NCBI RefSeq assembly: GCF_003610235.1
Contig: NZ_RAPR01000001.1
Span: 558,001 to 622,000, forward strand
Direction of reading: 5' to 3'
Length of the DNA stretch: 64,000 nucleotides
Origin: Catellatospora citrea
Lineage (GTDB): Bacteria > Actinomycetota > Actinomycetes > Mycobacteriales > Micromonosporaceae
Of this stretch, positions 34,724 through 44,400 are shown one piece after another. The notes below the pieces were generated by a model that had not been told where the DNA came from, did not search any database, and worked only from the letters and a program-made list of their open reading frames with translations. Every line of letters starts with the position of its first letter. The first letter of the stretch is position 1. The position numbers and the translations under genes were made by a program.

Positions 34724-36076
34724 GTGTCGGACGGTGTTGGGGCTCGCCTGCTCGCGGCCCGGACTGCACGAGGGCTCTCGCAGCGCCGGCTGGCCGAACC
34801 CGCGTACACGTCCGCCTATGTCTCGGCCGTGGAACTGGGCCACCGTCGTCCGTCAGCGGAGGCGCTGCGGTTCTTCGCCGAACGCCTCGGCATCGACGAC
34901 GACGAACTCGCGACCGGCATCCCGGCCGGACTCGCCGCGGAGCTGCGGCTGCACCTGACCGAGGCGCGACGGCACTGGTCCGCCGGAGCGCCCGCCGTCG
35001 CCGTCGCCGCGTACCAGCAGGTGCGTGAGCGGGCCGGCGCGGCGGGCCTCACCGAGTTGGTCGGCCTCGCGCTGCAGGGCCTCGGCCGATGCGCTCAGCA
35101 GGCCGGGGAACTGACCCAGGCCATCGCGCACTACTCCGCCGCCGAACGAGAACTGGCAGAACATCCGCTGCCGACGCGGGTCCCGTCGATCGTGGGGCAG
35201 GCCACCTGCCATGCCCTGGCCGGCCGCCTGCGCGAAGCCGTCTTCCTGCTGACCAGCACCATCGACGCCCTCGAACGGGCCGACCTGACCGATCCCGACG
35301 CCGTCCTACTGCTTCACAGCGGCCTGGTCAGCCCTTATACGCAGCTCGGGCTGCACGCGGACGCCGCACGCGCGGCCGAAGTCGCGATCGCGCTGGCACC
35401 GCGGGTGTCCGATCCGGAACGGGTGGCAGCCATGCATATCCGCGTCGCCGCCACCTATCTCACCCAGGGCAAGCCCTCGCTCGCAGAGGCGTCGCTGGCC
35501 AAGGCGCACGACCTCTACAGCCGGCTCGACCTGCGCACCGAACTCGGCTACTGCCGCTGGTCCCTCGGCTACACCCATGCCCGCACCGGGAAGCTGGACG
35601 AGGCGGCCCGGGAGTTCGCGGCCGCCCGGGAGGTCCTGGTCGCCGCCGGAGCGGCCTTCCAGGTGTTGCGGCTCGACTGCGAGATCGCCGACGTGCTGCG
35701 CCGGCAAGGCCGTCCTCACGAGGCCAAGGTCCTGCTGAACAACACCTTGGCCGCCATCGACCCGGCCGACGATCTCATGGCCGTCTCGGACATCCACCGT
35801 CAGCTCGGCCTTCTCCTGGTCACCGAAGGTGACGTGGTCGCGGCCGAAGACCACTACCGCGCGGCAGTCGCGCTGCTGGAACAGGCCGACGCCGCACTGG
35901 AACTCGCGGTCACCTGTCGCCTGCTCGGCGATCTCCTGAGTCACCTCGGACGACATGCGGAGGCGACCGCCGTCTACCGCACCGGACTGCTGGCGACAGA
36001 GGGCGCCTCACCGCTCCTGCTGGGCACCGACCGACCTGCCGCGTCATTTCACGCCAACCAGTGGGACCAGTCGTAG
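34724..36076 (+). CDS. XRE-family regulator with TPR domain
   Basis: The 450-aa protein has an N-terminal Cro/CI helix-turn-helix (about 5-60: LLAARTARGLSQRRLAEPAY, SAVELGHRRPSAEAL). About nine TPR-like repeats fill the rest. This layout is common in actinobacteria for regulators that sense peptides or partner proteins through the TPR groove. GTG 34724 was chosen because GGAGG lies eight bases upstream and the HTH follows at once; ATG 34691 in the same frame would add 11 residues. The secreted protein encoded divergently is a plausible target. Confidence 0.82.
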   Translation: MSDGVGARLLAARTARGLSQRRLAEPAYTSAYVSAVELGHRRPSAEALRFFAERLGIDDDELATGIPAGLAAELRLHLTEARRHWSAGAPAVAVAAYQQVRERAGAAGLTELVGLALQGLGRCAQQAGELTQAIAHYSAAERELAEHPLPTRVPSIVGQATCHALAGRLREAVFLLTSTIDALERADLTDPDAVLLLHSGLVSPYTQLGLHADAARAAEVAIALAPRVSDPERVAAMHIRVAATYLTQGKPSLAEASLAKAHDLYSRLDLRTELGYCRWSLGYTHARTGKLDEAAREFAAAREVLVAAGAAFQVLRLDCEIADVLRRQGRPHEAKVLLNNTLAAIDPADDLMAVSDIHRQLGLLLVTEGDVVAAEDHYRAAVALLEQADAALELAVTCRLLGDLLSHLGRHAEATAVYRTGLLATEGASPLLLGTDRPAASFHANQWDQS

Positions 36077-36115
36077 GTCAGGTCGTTCCTAGGGGGCCGG
36101 TAGTCGCGCGATCAG

Positions 36116-36502
36116 CTATCGATGACGTCGCAGCGGCGACTTGTCCCCCACGAGCCAGAGATGACCGTACGGATCGAAGAAGCCGCCTTGCCGGTGCGTG
36201 CCCCATGGCGCCGTGTGGTCCCGCACAGGATCGTGGTAGTTGGCTCCTGCCTCAGCGGCACCGCCGACCACGGCGTCCGGGTCATCGACGAACACTTCTA
36301 TCCGGGTGGTGGTGCTACCGAGCACCGTTGGGCATTGCCAACCGTTGTTCGCGGGCTCCGCGACGAAGAACGGCGCACCTTGCAGCTCCAAGCCGATGAC
36401 TGAGCCGAGGTTCCACAGCTCGGTGGCGCCGAGGGCCTGCTGGTACCAGGCGGACGCCCCCGCGGCGTCCGGCACCGCGAGCATGACGGAGATAACGGTC
36501 AT
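36116..36502 (-). CDS. VOC (glyoxalase/bleomycin-resistance fold) protein
   Basis: The 128-aa protein contains ISVMLAVPDAAGASAWYQQALGA, TRIEVFVDDPDAVVGGAAEAG and a C-terminal GGFFDPYGHLWLVGD. These are the typical two half-modules of the vicinal-oxygen-chelate fold. The usual metal-binding set is incomplete: only the C-terminal Asp/His region is evident. The substrate is unknown. A -10-like TAAGCT (36510-36515) ends seven bases upstream of the ATG and there is no Shine-Dalgarno, suggesting a leaderless mRNA. It converges with the XRE-TPR gene. Confidence 0.8.
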   Translation of the reverse strand: MTVISVMLAVPDAAGASAWYQQALGATELWNLGSVIGLELQGAPFFVAEPANNGWQCPTVLGSTTTRIEVFVDDPDAVVGGAAEAGANYHDPVRDHTAPWGTHRQGGFFDPYGHLWLVGDKSPLRRHR

Positions 36503-36509
36503 GAGCCGG

Positions 36510-36515
36510 AGCTTA
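36510..36515 (-). promoter_or_regulatory. Candidate -10 box of a leaderless VOC gene
   Basis: On the minus strand TAAGCT (TANNNT) ends seven bases before the ATG at 36502. The geometry matches the putative leaderless promoters of mdcA and the deaminase-SUKH gene. Confidence 0.35.
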
Positions 36516-36704
36516 GTCCGCCGGCTGGCCCTGAAGGCCGCCCGGCGACGGTGGCCATGCGTCGGTTCCGCCCGGAGGCATGCCCGCCTGCCGGCAGCGG
36601 TCGGCGTCGACGGTCCAGGACTTCGGCACGTACCACCTGCGGTCGGCCAGCGTCGACCCCACGGCGACGGGTGGGCCAGGAACACCGCGACCTGGCTCTT
36701 CTCG

Positions 36705-39506
36705 TTACCGCGCGCCGTTGAGCTTGGTGTCGAGGGCGGCCTCGCGCAGGTCCCTGCGGGAGTTGATGGCAAGCTTTGTGAAGACCTTGCGCAGGTGCCA
36801 CTCCACGGTGCGGGGGCTGAGGAACAGCTCGGCTCCGATCTCATGGTTGGTGCGCCCGTCGCGGGCGAGGGAGGCGATCAGGGCCTCCTGGGGCGTGAGG
36901 TCGGAAACCGTGTCCGCCGAGCGCTTGCGGACCGCCTCGCCGGTGGCGAGCAGTTCGTTTCGGGCGCGTTCGCCGAACGCTGCGGCGCCCATGGCCGTGA
37001 GCATGTCGTGAGCGCGGTGGAGGTGTTCTCGGGCGTCCTGTCGGCGGTTCTCGCGGCGCAGCCACTCGCCGTACACCAGGTGTGCCCTCGCCAGGTGCGC
37101 GTTCATGCGGCAGTGCCCGAACCGGTCGATCGCCTCGCGGTAAAGGTCCTCGGCTGGCGGACCTTCGCTCAGCAGCGCCCGCGAGCGGGCCTCGCTGCCC
37201 AACGCCCACTGCGTGCCGCTTGCCTGCGTCCGCTCCGCGAGCTGCTCCAGCGCTTGCTCGCCGACATCGCGCCGCCCGTCCCTTGCGGCGGCCTCCACCA
37301 GTTCCGTCAGCGTCCATGACCTGGCCACGAGAACGTCGCCGGTGATGGCGCGCTCGGCGGCCGCCAGTGCCGACGAGTAATGGCCCAACCCGTTGTCCAG
37401 GACCGCGGCGGCGTATTCCGTCAGCACCAGAGCGCTGCCCTCGCCGCGGGGGGACGCGTCCTGGATGCCGAACCGGGTCAGCTGGGCAGTGGTCTGCTGG
37501 TCTCCCCGCCAGGCGGCCAGCATCAGCGGCGAGTACGGCGGGGGTGACACTCGGATGGCGGCGTCGAGCGTGACGGACTCGTCGTTGAACGCGGCCGCGG
37601 CGGTGAAGTCCCCGGCCTGGATGTGGTAACTGGCGAGATAGTCCAGCGCCACGGGGAGCATGCTCAGCGTGCCCGTTTGCCGGGCCACGCGAACTTCGCG
37701 TTCCAGGAGGTTCAGCCACGCCGTGTCCTCCCACAGCTCCATCGCCACCAGCGAACAGGCGAGGCAGACCAGGGTGAGGCCGGTATGGCCGGCGCCGGCG
37801 ACCTCCAACGCCCGCCGCAGGGTGGGCACCGCCTGCGGGAACCCTTGCGTGAACTGGGTCGAGAGCCCGTCGAGTAGAAGATCGGCGGCCTGTTGCGAGC
37901 CCGGTTCGACCGGCACCGTCCGGGCTGCGGCGGCGACAGCGCGCACGCCGACCTCGGGTTCCGGCTGTCCGGCGCCGGTGCACATCGCGGCCAGCAACGC
38001 CTCAAGGTACGTCTCCCGGGCCATCGCCGCGTCCAGTGGGGCGAGCCGCTGCGCGGCCTGCAGCAGCAGGTCCGGCGCGTCGCTGCCACGACTGCGGTAG
38101 AACACCAGCTGCGCACGCAGGCGTTCGCACCGGGCCTGCTGCAGCCGGTCAAGCGGACTCAGCTGCGCCATGGCCAGCAGGTCGTTGGCCGCGGCCGGAG
38201 CGCCAGCCTCACCCGCGGCCTGCGCGGCGGCCAGGGCGCGTTCTCCTCGACGGCGCAGGTCGGGCGTGAGCTCGGCGGCCCGTTGCAGGAAGGCGGCGGC
38301 GGCCGCGGCGCCACCACGGGACTTGGCGCGCTGCGCCGAGTGCTCCAGGTCCTGGGCGACCGACTCCTCCGGCACCGCCGTCGCCGCCGCGAGATGCCAG
38401 GCACGCCGGTCGGGGTCGGTCAGACGGTCGGTCGCCTCGGCCAGCGCCAGGTGCGCCTGTCGGCGTTGCGCCGGTGCGGCGGAGCGATACACGGCGGAGC
38501 GCACCAGGGGGTGGGCGAAGCGCACCCGGGTGCCCACCGTGATCAGCCCAGCTGCCTCCGCGGGCGCCGCGGCGTCGGCAGGCAGGGCCAGCCCGGATGC
38601 GGCACGGCGCAGCAGGGCTGGATCGCCGAGTGGTTCGGCGGCTGCCACCAGCAGCAACTGTCGGGTCTGTGGGGCAAGGCCGTCGACGCGCCGCAGGTAG
38701 CCCCGTTCGATCCGGCTGGTCCGGCTGATCGGCGGCCGGCTACCGGGCAGGTCGTATCCTCCGGCCAGTTCCGGCGGAGTCGGCTCGCCTGGCAGTTCCA
38801 GCAAGGCCAGCGGGTTGCCGCGGGCTTCGGCGAGGATCCGGTCACGCACCCGCTCATCGAGCGGTCCGGGCGCCACCGATGCCAACAGTGAGCGCGCGTC
38901 CCGGTCGCCGAGACCCCCCACCACCAGTTCCGGCAGCCCCGCCAGCTCGATCTCGCCGGGCCGGTACTCGCTGTCGTTCTGCTGGTAGCCGTCGTCGTGC
39001 AGGCGCACCGCGAAGACCAGGCCGATCGGGTCGGCTACCAGCCGCCGCGCGGCGAAGGCCAGGGCCTGTGCTGATGCCCGATCGAGCCACTGGAAGTCGT
39101 CGACGAGACACAGCAGCGGTCGATCAGCGGCCACTTCGGACAGCAGGGTCAGCGTCGCCAGACCGACCAGCAGCCGGTCGGGAGGAGCCCTCTCGTCGAG
39201 TCCGAACGCTCCACGGAGCGCATCACGCTGCGGTTCGGGCAGGCGATCCAGGCGATCCAGCATCGGCGCGCAGAGTTGCTGCAGGCTCGCGTACGCCAGC
39301 TCGATTTCCGACTCCACGCCCGATACACGGTATGTTCGCAGGGCCGAAGCTTTCTCTGCCAGATAGTCCAGCAGCGCCGTCTTGCCCACGCCGGACTCGC
39401 CGCACAGCACGACAGTCGCGCCTCTGCCCTGCTTCACCTCGCTCAAGAGCCGGTCGAGCACCTCGCACTCGGCGCGACGACCGTACAGCGCTCGGCCCGC
39501 AGTCAT
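36705..39506 (-). CDS. Large ATP-binding LuxR-family (LAL) regulator
   Basis: The 933-aa protein has an N-terminal AAA/NTPase with Walker A CGESGVGKTALL (about residues 34-45) and Walker B LLCLVDDFQWLD. A long helical TPR/MalT-like middle follows, then a C-terminal LuxR helix-turn-helix (LTPQEALIASLARDGRTNHEIG, then SPRTVEWHLRKVFTKL). Length and order match the LAL family, transcription activators that use ATP binding to switch; many control secondary metabolism in actinomycetes. AGGAGA precedes the ATG at 39506. Its target is not evident from the neighbours. Confidence 0.92.
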   Translation of the reverse strand: MTAGRALYGRRAECEVLDRLLSEVKQGRGATVVLCGESGVGKTALLDYLAEKASALRTYRVSGVESEIELAYASLQQLCAPMLDRLDRLPEPQRDALRGAFGLDERAPPDRLLVGLATLTLLSEVAADRPLLCLVDDFQWLDRASAQALAFAARRLVADPIGLVFAVRLHDDGYQQNDSEYRPGEIELAGLPELVVGGLGDRDARSLLASVAPGPLDERVRDRILAEARGNPLALLELPGEPTPPELAGGYDLPGSRPPISRTSRIERGYLRRVDGLAPQTRQLLLVAAAEPLGDPALLRRAASGLALPADAAAPAEAAGLITVGTRVRFAHPLVRSAVYRSAAPAQRRQAHLALAEATDRLTDPDRRAWHLAAATAVPEESVAQDLEHSAQRAKSRGGAAAAAAFLQRAAELTPDLRRRGERALAAAQAAGEAGAPAAANDLLAMAQLSPLDRLQQARCERLRAQLVFYRSRGSDAPDLLLQAAQRLAPLDAAMARETYLEALLAAMCTGAGQPEPEVGVRAVAAAARTVPVEPGSQQAADLLLDGLSTQFTQGFPQAVPTLRRALEVAGAGHTGLTLVCLACSLVAMELWEDTAWLNLLEREVRVARQTGTLSMLPVALDYLASYHIQAGDFTAAAAFNDESVTLDAAIRVSPPPYSPLMLAAWRGDQQTTAQLTRFGIQDASPRGEGSALVLTEYAAAVLDNGLGHYSSALAAAERAITGDVLVARSWTLTELVEAAARDGRRDVGEQALEQLAERTQASGTQWALGSEARSRALLSEGPPAEDLYREAIDRFGHCRMNAHLARAHLVYGEWLRRENRRQDAREHLHRAHDMLTAMGAAAFGERARNELLATGEAVRKRSADTVSDLTPQEALIASLARDGRTNHEIGAELFLSPRTVEWHLRKVFTKLAINSRRDLREAALDTKLNGAR

Positions 39507-39675
39507 GTCGAACGTCTCCTATGCGGAGCGACCGACCGGACCCCTTTGCCGGCGAGCTCCGGCCCGGCAGCCCTGACCTCCGATTCTCCGCCGCAACCAG
39601 CGTAGTACCGGTGACCGGGCCGTCGAGCGGGAACCGCGTTCGGTCTCCGCGAAGACCACGCCTCTACCAGATGTT

Positions 39676-40509
39676 TCATGGAGAATCGACGTCCGGCTGG
39701 CGCCCGAGGTGATATCCCAGGCGCAGTTCATAGTCGCCCGGCCGGTTGCGTCCGGCAGCGCCGGCGGCGGGCAGCCTGCGCTTGGATCCCGGCCAGCCGA
39801 AGGACGAGAGGTAGATGTCATAGGAGGACTTCAGATCGTCCGCGGACGGCAGGGTATACCTGTTGACCTGCTGTTTCACCGCGGCGATCGACTCCTTGTC
39901 GAACGAGGAGATCCGCCTGGCGAGGTCGTCGACCAGCGAGTCGAGCTCCCCGTCGGGGACCGTGCGGTTGACCCATCCGTACCGTTCGGCCAGCTCGCCC
40001 GGGTAGTCGTCGCTGGACAGGGCGACCTCCAGGGCCCGTGCGCGGCCGAGCAGCAGCGGCAGGTGCTCCAGACCGCCGCCGCCGGGCAGGTTGCCGTTGG
40101 CGGTCTCAGGCTGGCCGAACAGTGCCCTTTCGCTGGCGAAGCGCATGTCCATCGCCTGGGTCAGTTCGCTGCCCACGCCCCTGACCCGTCCCCGGATCTT
40201 CGCGATCGAGACGACGGGCAGGCGGGACAGGCGCGTGCTGGCGTCGATCAGCAGCGGGTAGCCGCTCACCCCGAGCTCCTTGGGCGTCTCGGCGACCCGG
40301 GAGGTGTCGTAGTGGTTGAGGAAGTAGTCCGGGTTCGCCGATTCGAACACGACGACACGCAGCTCCGAATCGGCCGCCAGCTGGTCGACCAGACGCGGGA
40401 GCTCGGTGAGCGTCTCCGGGGAGACCAGGTTGATCGGGGGGTTGTCGAACGTGATCCGCCACAGTCTCCTGGTCTCGGCCACTACGGAAAAGTCGGTCCA
40501 CGGTTTCAC
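39676..40509 (-). CDS. Enoyl-CoA hydratase/isomerase (crotonase) family protein
   Basis: The 277-aa protein carries crotonase-fold signatures: WRITFDNPPINLVSPETL, AKIRGRVRGVGSELTQAMDMRFAS (oxyanion-hole region), and FGQPETANGNLPGGGGLEHL. The usual glutamate pair of enoyl-CoA hydratases is not clearly conserved (the ETANGN region replaces the typical EVGLGL), so hydratase activity is uncertain. The C-terminal 25 residues are an Arg/Gly tail. The GTG at 40509 has AAGGAG nine bases upstream. It is unlinked to an obvious beta-oxidation operon here. Confidence 0.8.
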   Translation of the reverse strand: MKPWTDFSVVAETRRLWRITFDNPPINLVSPETLTELPRLVDQLAADSELRVVVFESANPDYFLNHYDTSRVAETPKELGVSGYPLLIDASTRLSRLPVVSIAKIRGRVRGVGSELTQAMDMRFASERALFGQPETANGNLPGGGGLEHLPLLLGRARALEVALSSDDYPGELAERYGWVNRTVPDGELDSLVDDLARRISSFDKESIAAVKQQVNRYTLPSADDLKSSYDIYLSSFGWPGSKRRLPAAGAAGRNRPGDYELRLGYHLGRQPDVDSP

Positions 40510-40661
40510 AAAGTTCGTCTCCTTGTCCGCCCGGCCCGGAAACCGTTCACTACCGGCACTCCTCCATCATCCCGGCCCGACGCGAGTAATTTGCACCAGA
40601 CCATCCTGAAACACATTAATTCTGGCGTCCATGAGACGCGCCCCCGCCTGGGGACCCTGCC

Positions 40662-41261
40662 TCAGCCCCCCACGTCCCGATAGCCGGGCAGGAGCCAGCG
40701 GGGGCGCCAGCCCAGCCATCCGCCGACGATCCAGACGAGTTCGAGAGCGAACCCGACGGCCACGACCGCGAACCCCACGCTGCGCCACGAGTAAAGACCA
40801 ACCGGGGCGACGAGCGCGAGCAGGCCGATCAGGTGGCCGAGCACGCCCAGGTCGTAGGTCAGCTTCGCCCGGAACATGTACCTGCCCTGTAGCCGGTGGT
40901 CGAGGCGTTGCACGTCATGCGCGCGTGCGACGACTTCCGGGTCCGTGGCGTCGTCTCCGAGCCACGCCAGCCTGTCCGTCGGCGTCGCGGAGTACTGCAG
41001 TGCGATGGTGGTGAACTGCAGGCAGAAGACGAACAGGATCGCGCCGACCGCGAATGCCACCATCGCCAGTCCCGCGAACCTCGGCGGCTCATCACTGGTC
41101 GCGAGCAGAGCCAGGGTCGCCAGGGCGAACCCGGCCAGGACCGGCGCGGTGACGGTGCCCATCGAGCGGATCGCGTCGACGGAGCCGAGCGGGTAGCGCA
41201 CGACCCAGTGTGGTTTCTGCCGCATCTGCGTGGCGGCGGCACCAGGTTCATCGGCGGGCAC
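40662..41261 (-). CDS. Four-helix membrane protein of the TPR-CHAT operon
   Basis: The 199-aa protein has four hydrophobic segments: APVLAGFALATLALLA, LAMVAFAVGAILFVFCLQF, LGVLGHLIGLLALVAPVGL and SVGFAVVAVGFALELVWIV. A charged loop between the second and third (about 90-130, DATDPEVVARAHDVQRLDHR) would face one side of the membrane. I recognise no family. GTG 41261 is proposed because it overlaps the zinc-knuckle gene, although its ribosome site is weak; ATG 41225 is an alternative. It is last in the operon after the PH-like, TPR-CHAT and zinc-knuckle genes. A membrane protein beside a CHAT protease is a natural candidate for a cleaved effector, by analogy with CHAT-activated gasdermins; it has no gasdermin similarity that I can see. 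Confidence 0.7.
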   Translation of the reverse strand: MPADEPGAAATQMRQKPHWVVRYPLGSVDAIRSMGTVTAPVLAGFALATLALLATSDEPPRFAGLAMVAFAVGAILFVFCLQFTTIALQYSATPTDRLAWLGDDATDPEVVARAHDVQRLDHRLQGRYMFRAKLTYDLGVLGHLIGLLALVAPVGLYSWRSVGFAVVAVGFALELVWIVGGWLGWRPRWLLPGYRDVGG

Positions 41262-41409
41262 GGTTGGCCCGTTCTTCGCCGTCGTCGCGGCTGCGGCAGA
41301 ACACCATGTGCTTCGGTGGCCGGCTCTTGCACTCCGGGCAGATGTCCGGTCCAGGCGCCGAGCCACGGAAGTCGTCCGGCGCGGCGTCGTCGCGGTCGTT
41401 CTCGGTCAT
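41248..41409 (-). CDS. 53-aa zinc-knuckle protein between TPR-CHAT and the membrane protein
   Basis: This small protein has Cys24-x-x-Cys27-x6-His34-x3-Cys38, a C2HC zinc-knuckle-like arrangement, between an acidic N-terminus and a basic tail. AGGAGG lies just before the ATG at 41409. It begins 44 bases after the TPR-CHAT stop, and its 3' end overlaps the next gene by 14 bases if GTG 41261 is used. I know no matching family. Its gene position suggests a role with the protease, for example as adaptor or substrate. Confidence 0.6.
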   Translation of the reverse strand: MTENDRDDAAPDDFRGSAPGPDICPECKSRPPKHMVFCRSRDDGEERANRARR

Positions 41410-41453
41410 CGTCCTCCTTGATATCTCCACGCCGGCCGTCGGTCGGCGGCCCG

Positions 41454-44400
41454 CTAGGGTCCGAGGTGCACGAACGTGGCCCACAGGATCGGACCGAACC
41501 GCCGCTCGTGCGCCGTGCCGGGCAACTGCTCCAGCCGCCCGCGGAGTAGTCGCACGCCGTCGTGCAGGGCGTGTGCGGCGGCGCCGAGCCCGGCGCCCTG
41601 TTCGACGATCCGGGCGTAGAAGGTGTCCGTGACTTCGAGCGACAGCCGGTCGGACACCACCCACATGTTCGCCAGGACGTGCGCGAATCCCACGGTCTGC
41701 AGCGCTCCGGCGATGTGCATCGCTTCGTCGGCCAGCAGCACTTGACCGCGAACCGTGTCGCAGGCGCCCAGGAACGCCAGCTGAGCGTCCGGCAGCCGAA
41801 GACCTGCCACGTCGGCGATGGAGACAGCGCCCTTGTCGCGGCTGTCGACCGTGATCAGCTCGCCGGTGTCCGGACGGAACGGATCCTGGACGCCGTGTCC
41901 GGCGAAGTGCAGCCACTGGTGGCGGGGAAGCTGGGCCAGCACGTTGGCGCGCGTCGCCTGCGAGCCGCTCAGCACGGACACCGTACCCAGCCGGCGGCGG
42001 ACCACCTCGACCTCGTCGGCCGCTCGCGGAACCTCAGGCCAGCCTGCTGCCCGCGGTACGGCGACCGCCAGCACCTGCGGTGCGCCGTCGCGGGCACCCG
42101 GCCGGGACGATGCACGTGCACCGGCGCTGATGAGGCTGCGCACCGTCGGCGCGTAGGACGACACGACGCGGTCGATCGTGGCCGCGGCCGGCGCGAAACT
42201 GCCCAGTGCCCCTCCGGCTCGCCCACTGGAGCCGAAGGTGTGGGGATGGCGGCCGGCTGCGTGCAGGGGCAGGAACGTGAGCAGGCCGGTGGGACACCAC
42301 CAGACCCGCGGCCAGTGCTGCCCGCGTCCGGGCGCCCCCGTGAATCCGAGTGCGTCGAGAACCGGCTCGATCGTGCTGTGCCACAGCCAGATGAGGATCG
42401 ACGTGATGGCAGCGGCCGCCTGGTCGCGTTCGGCGGGCGGCTGGTTGGTGTCGCGCACGGTTTCGAGGCAGCCGAGGAATTGGATCACTTGCCTGATCAG
42501 CGTGTCCGACTGCAGGCGCGGCAGCTTCACGACCTCGACGACTTCGCCTCGCAGGATCAGAGCATCGCAGCGGTGCCGGCTGACGTTGAGGACCACCACA
42601 GGGTGGCAGCGAAGGGCACCGAGCAGGTCATCGGCTCGCGGCGCGCGCAGGAAGTCGACGAACCCGTCGATTGCCCGTATCTGTTCGACGATGCGGCCGC
42701 GTTCACCGGCGGCACGTCTGCGCTGCTCCATCAGCGCGGAGACGACCTCCTCGGGGAGGTCCGTGTCGTCGCCGGCGGGCTTCGCATCGAGTTCGCGGGT
42801 CAGTTGCTCGAAACGGTCGGCGAGGTCCGGGGCGGTCTCGTGCAGCGCCGCGAGCGTCGACTGGACGGCCAGCGACTGGCCGTGCAGTACGCCGCGGCCG
42901 TGTTCGAGTAGTTCGAGTGCGCGACGCGGCTGGCCGGCGTTCAGCGCGCATGCCGCGGCGTCGGAGGCCAGGCCGAAGAACCGGCTCAGCGCGTGCGCCC
43001 GGTCGGCGCGGTACAGCGCGGCGACGGCGGTCGCGTTGAGCAGGTCCACCGCACGGCCGTAGGCCTGCGTGGCCGCGGTCCAGTCGCCGGTGAACGCGGC
43101 GAGTTCGGCGATCGTGACCGCGGCGCGCACGCGCGAGTCCGACGATGCCGTGGGCATCGACAGGATCTGCTCGAAGATCTCGGTCGCTTCGGCGCCGGCG
43201 GCGGCATTCGCCCTCCGCCTGGCGATATCGCCCAGGTGGACGCCGAGATTGCGCAGCACACGCACGCGGTCGACGTGGCCTGGCGCCGTCATCTCGACGG
43301 CACGCCGCAGCAGCCGCCCTGCCTCATCCCATGCGTCTTCGCCGGCACCGGGACGGCCGGTCACGACAGCGGCCAGGTTCACGGTGGCCAGGCGGCCGGC
43401 GATGTCGTCACGCGAAACAGCCAGGATCGCGCGGAACAGCGATTCGGCTTCCTCTAGCGCAGGTAGGTGGGCCGAGTGCTTGAACTGCTCGTGCAGGGCG
43501 ATGGCCAGATTGTTTCGGATGGTGCGCCGGTGCTCGGCGTATCCGGTCTGCGCCCGGTCCGCCCGCCGCAGCTCGGCTATCGCGAACTCCAGGAACCTCT
43601 CCGGTTGCCCGGCGATGTCGCTGTGCCGGGAGCGTTCGAGCAGAGCTCCGCCGTACACCGAGCGGGCCATGGGCAGGAAGGGATCATCCTCGCCGAACAT
43701 CCTCACGCCGCGGTCGAAGGCACTGATGGCGTTGTCGAGGGTGGCCAGCTCCGGCGACAGTGCGAAACGCTGCATCAGCATGTTGCCGAGGTTGATCAGC
43801 TGACCCGCCTCGTTGATGCCGCCTTCGGCACCGATCGCCACGACCGTCTGAAAGATCTCCAGCGCCCTGTCAAGTTGCGTCAGCTCACCGGTGAACTTGA
43901 ACCGGGCATAGACGGCGTTGCCCATCTCGTTGAGGTATCCCGCGTACCGCACGTGCTCCGGCGGGGTGCCGAGCACCGCGGCGGCCAGCACGATCTCGGC
44001 CTCGGTGAGCCGTTCGGGATCTCGCTCGACCTCGGCCCGCCTCGTCAGGATCGACCCTAGTCTGGCCAGGTACATGGCACTGTCCGGGTCGGTAGAAGTG
44101 CCGTCGGTCGCGCGTCGCGCCCAGTCCTCGGCCACGTGCAGCAAGTCGAGGTTCGAGCGGGCCTCGTAGGCTTCGTGCAGGGCACCGGCCAGGTGATACA
44201 TCGCCAGTGCCTGCTGCGCGGGCGCTGCCAGGTCAGCGGTGACCACGTCACGGCACACGGCGACCGCTTCGTCCAAGTGCCGGACATCGCCGTCACGCTG
44301 GTACCGGTATGACAGCACGGACGTCAGCCCGGACACGATCACGCTGCGCGCCGGGTCATCGTGTGGCGCCAACTCGAGCGCCCGCCGCAACGCCGCCTCC

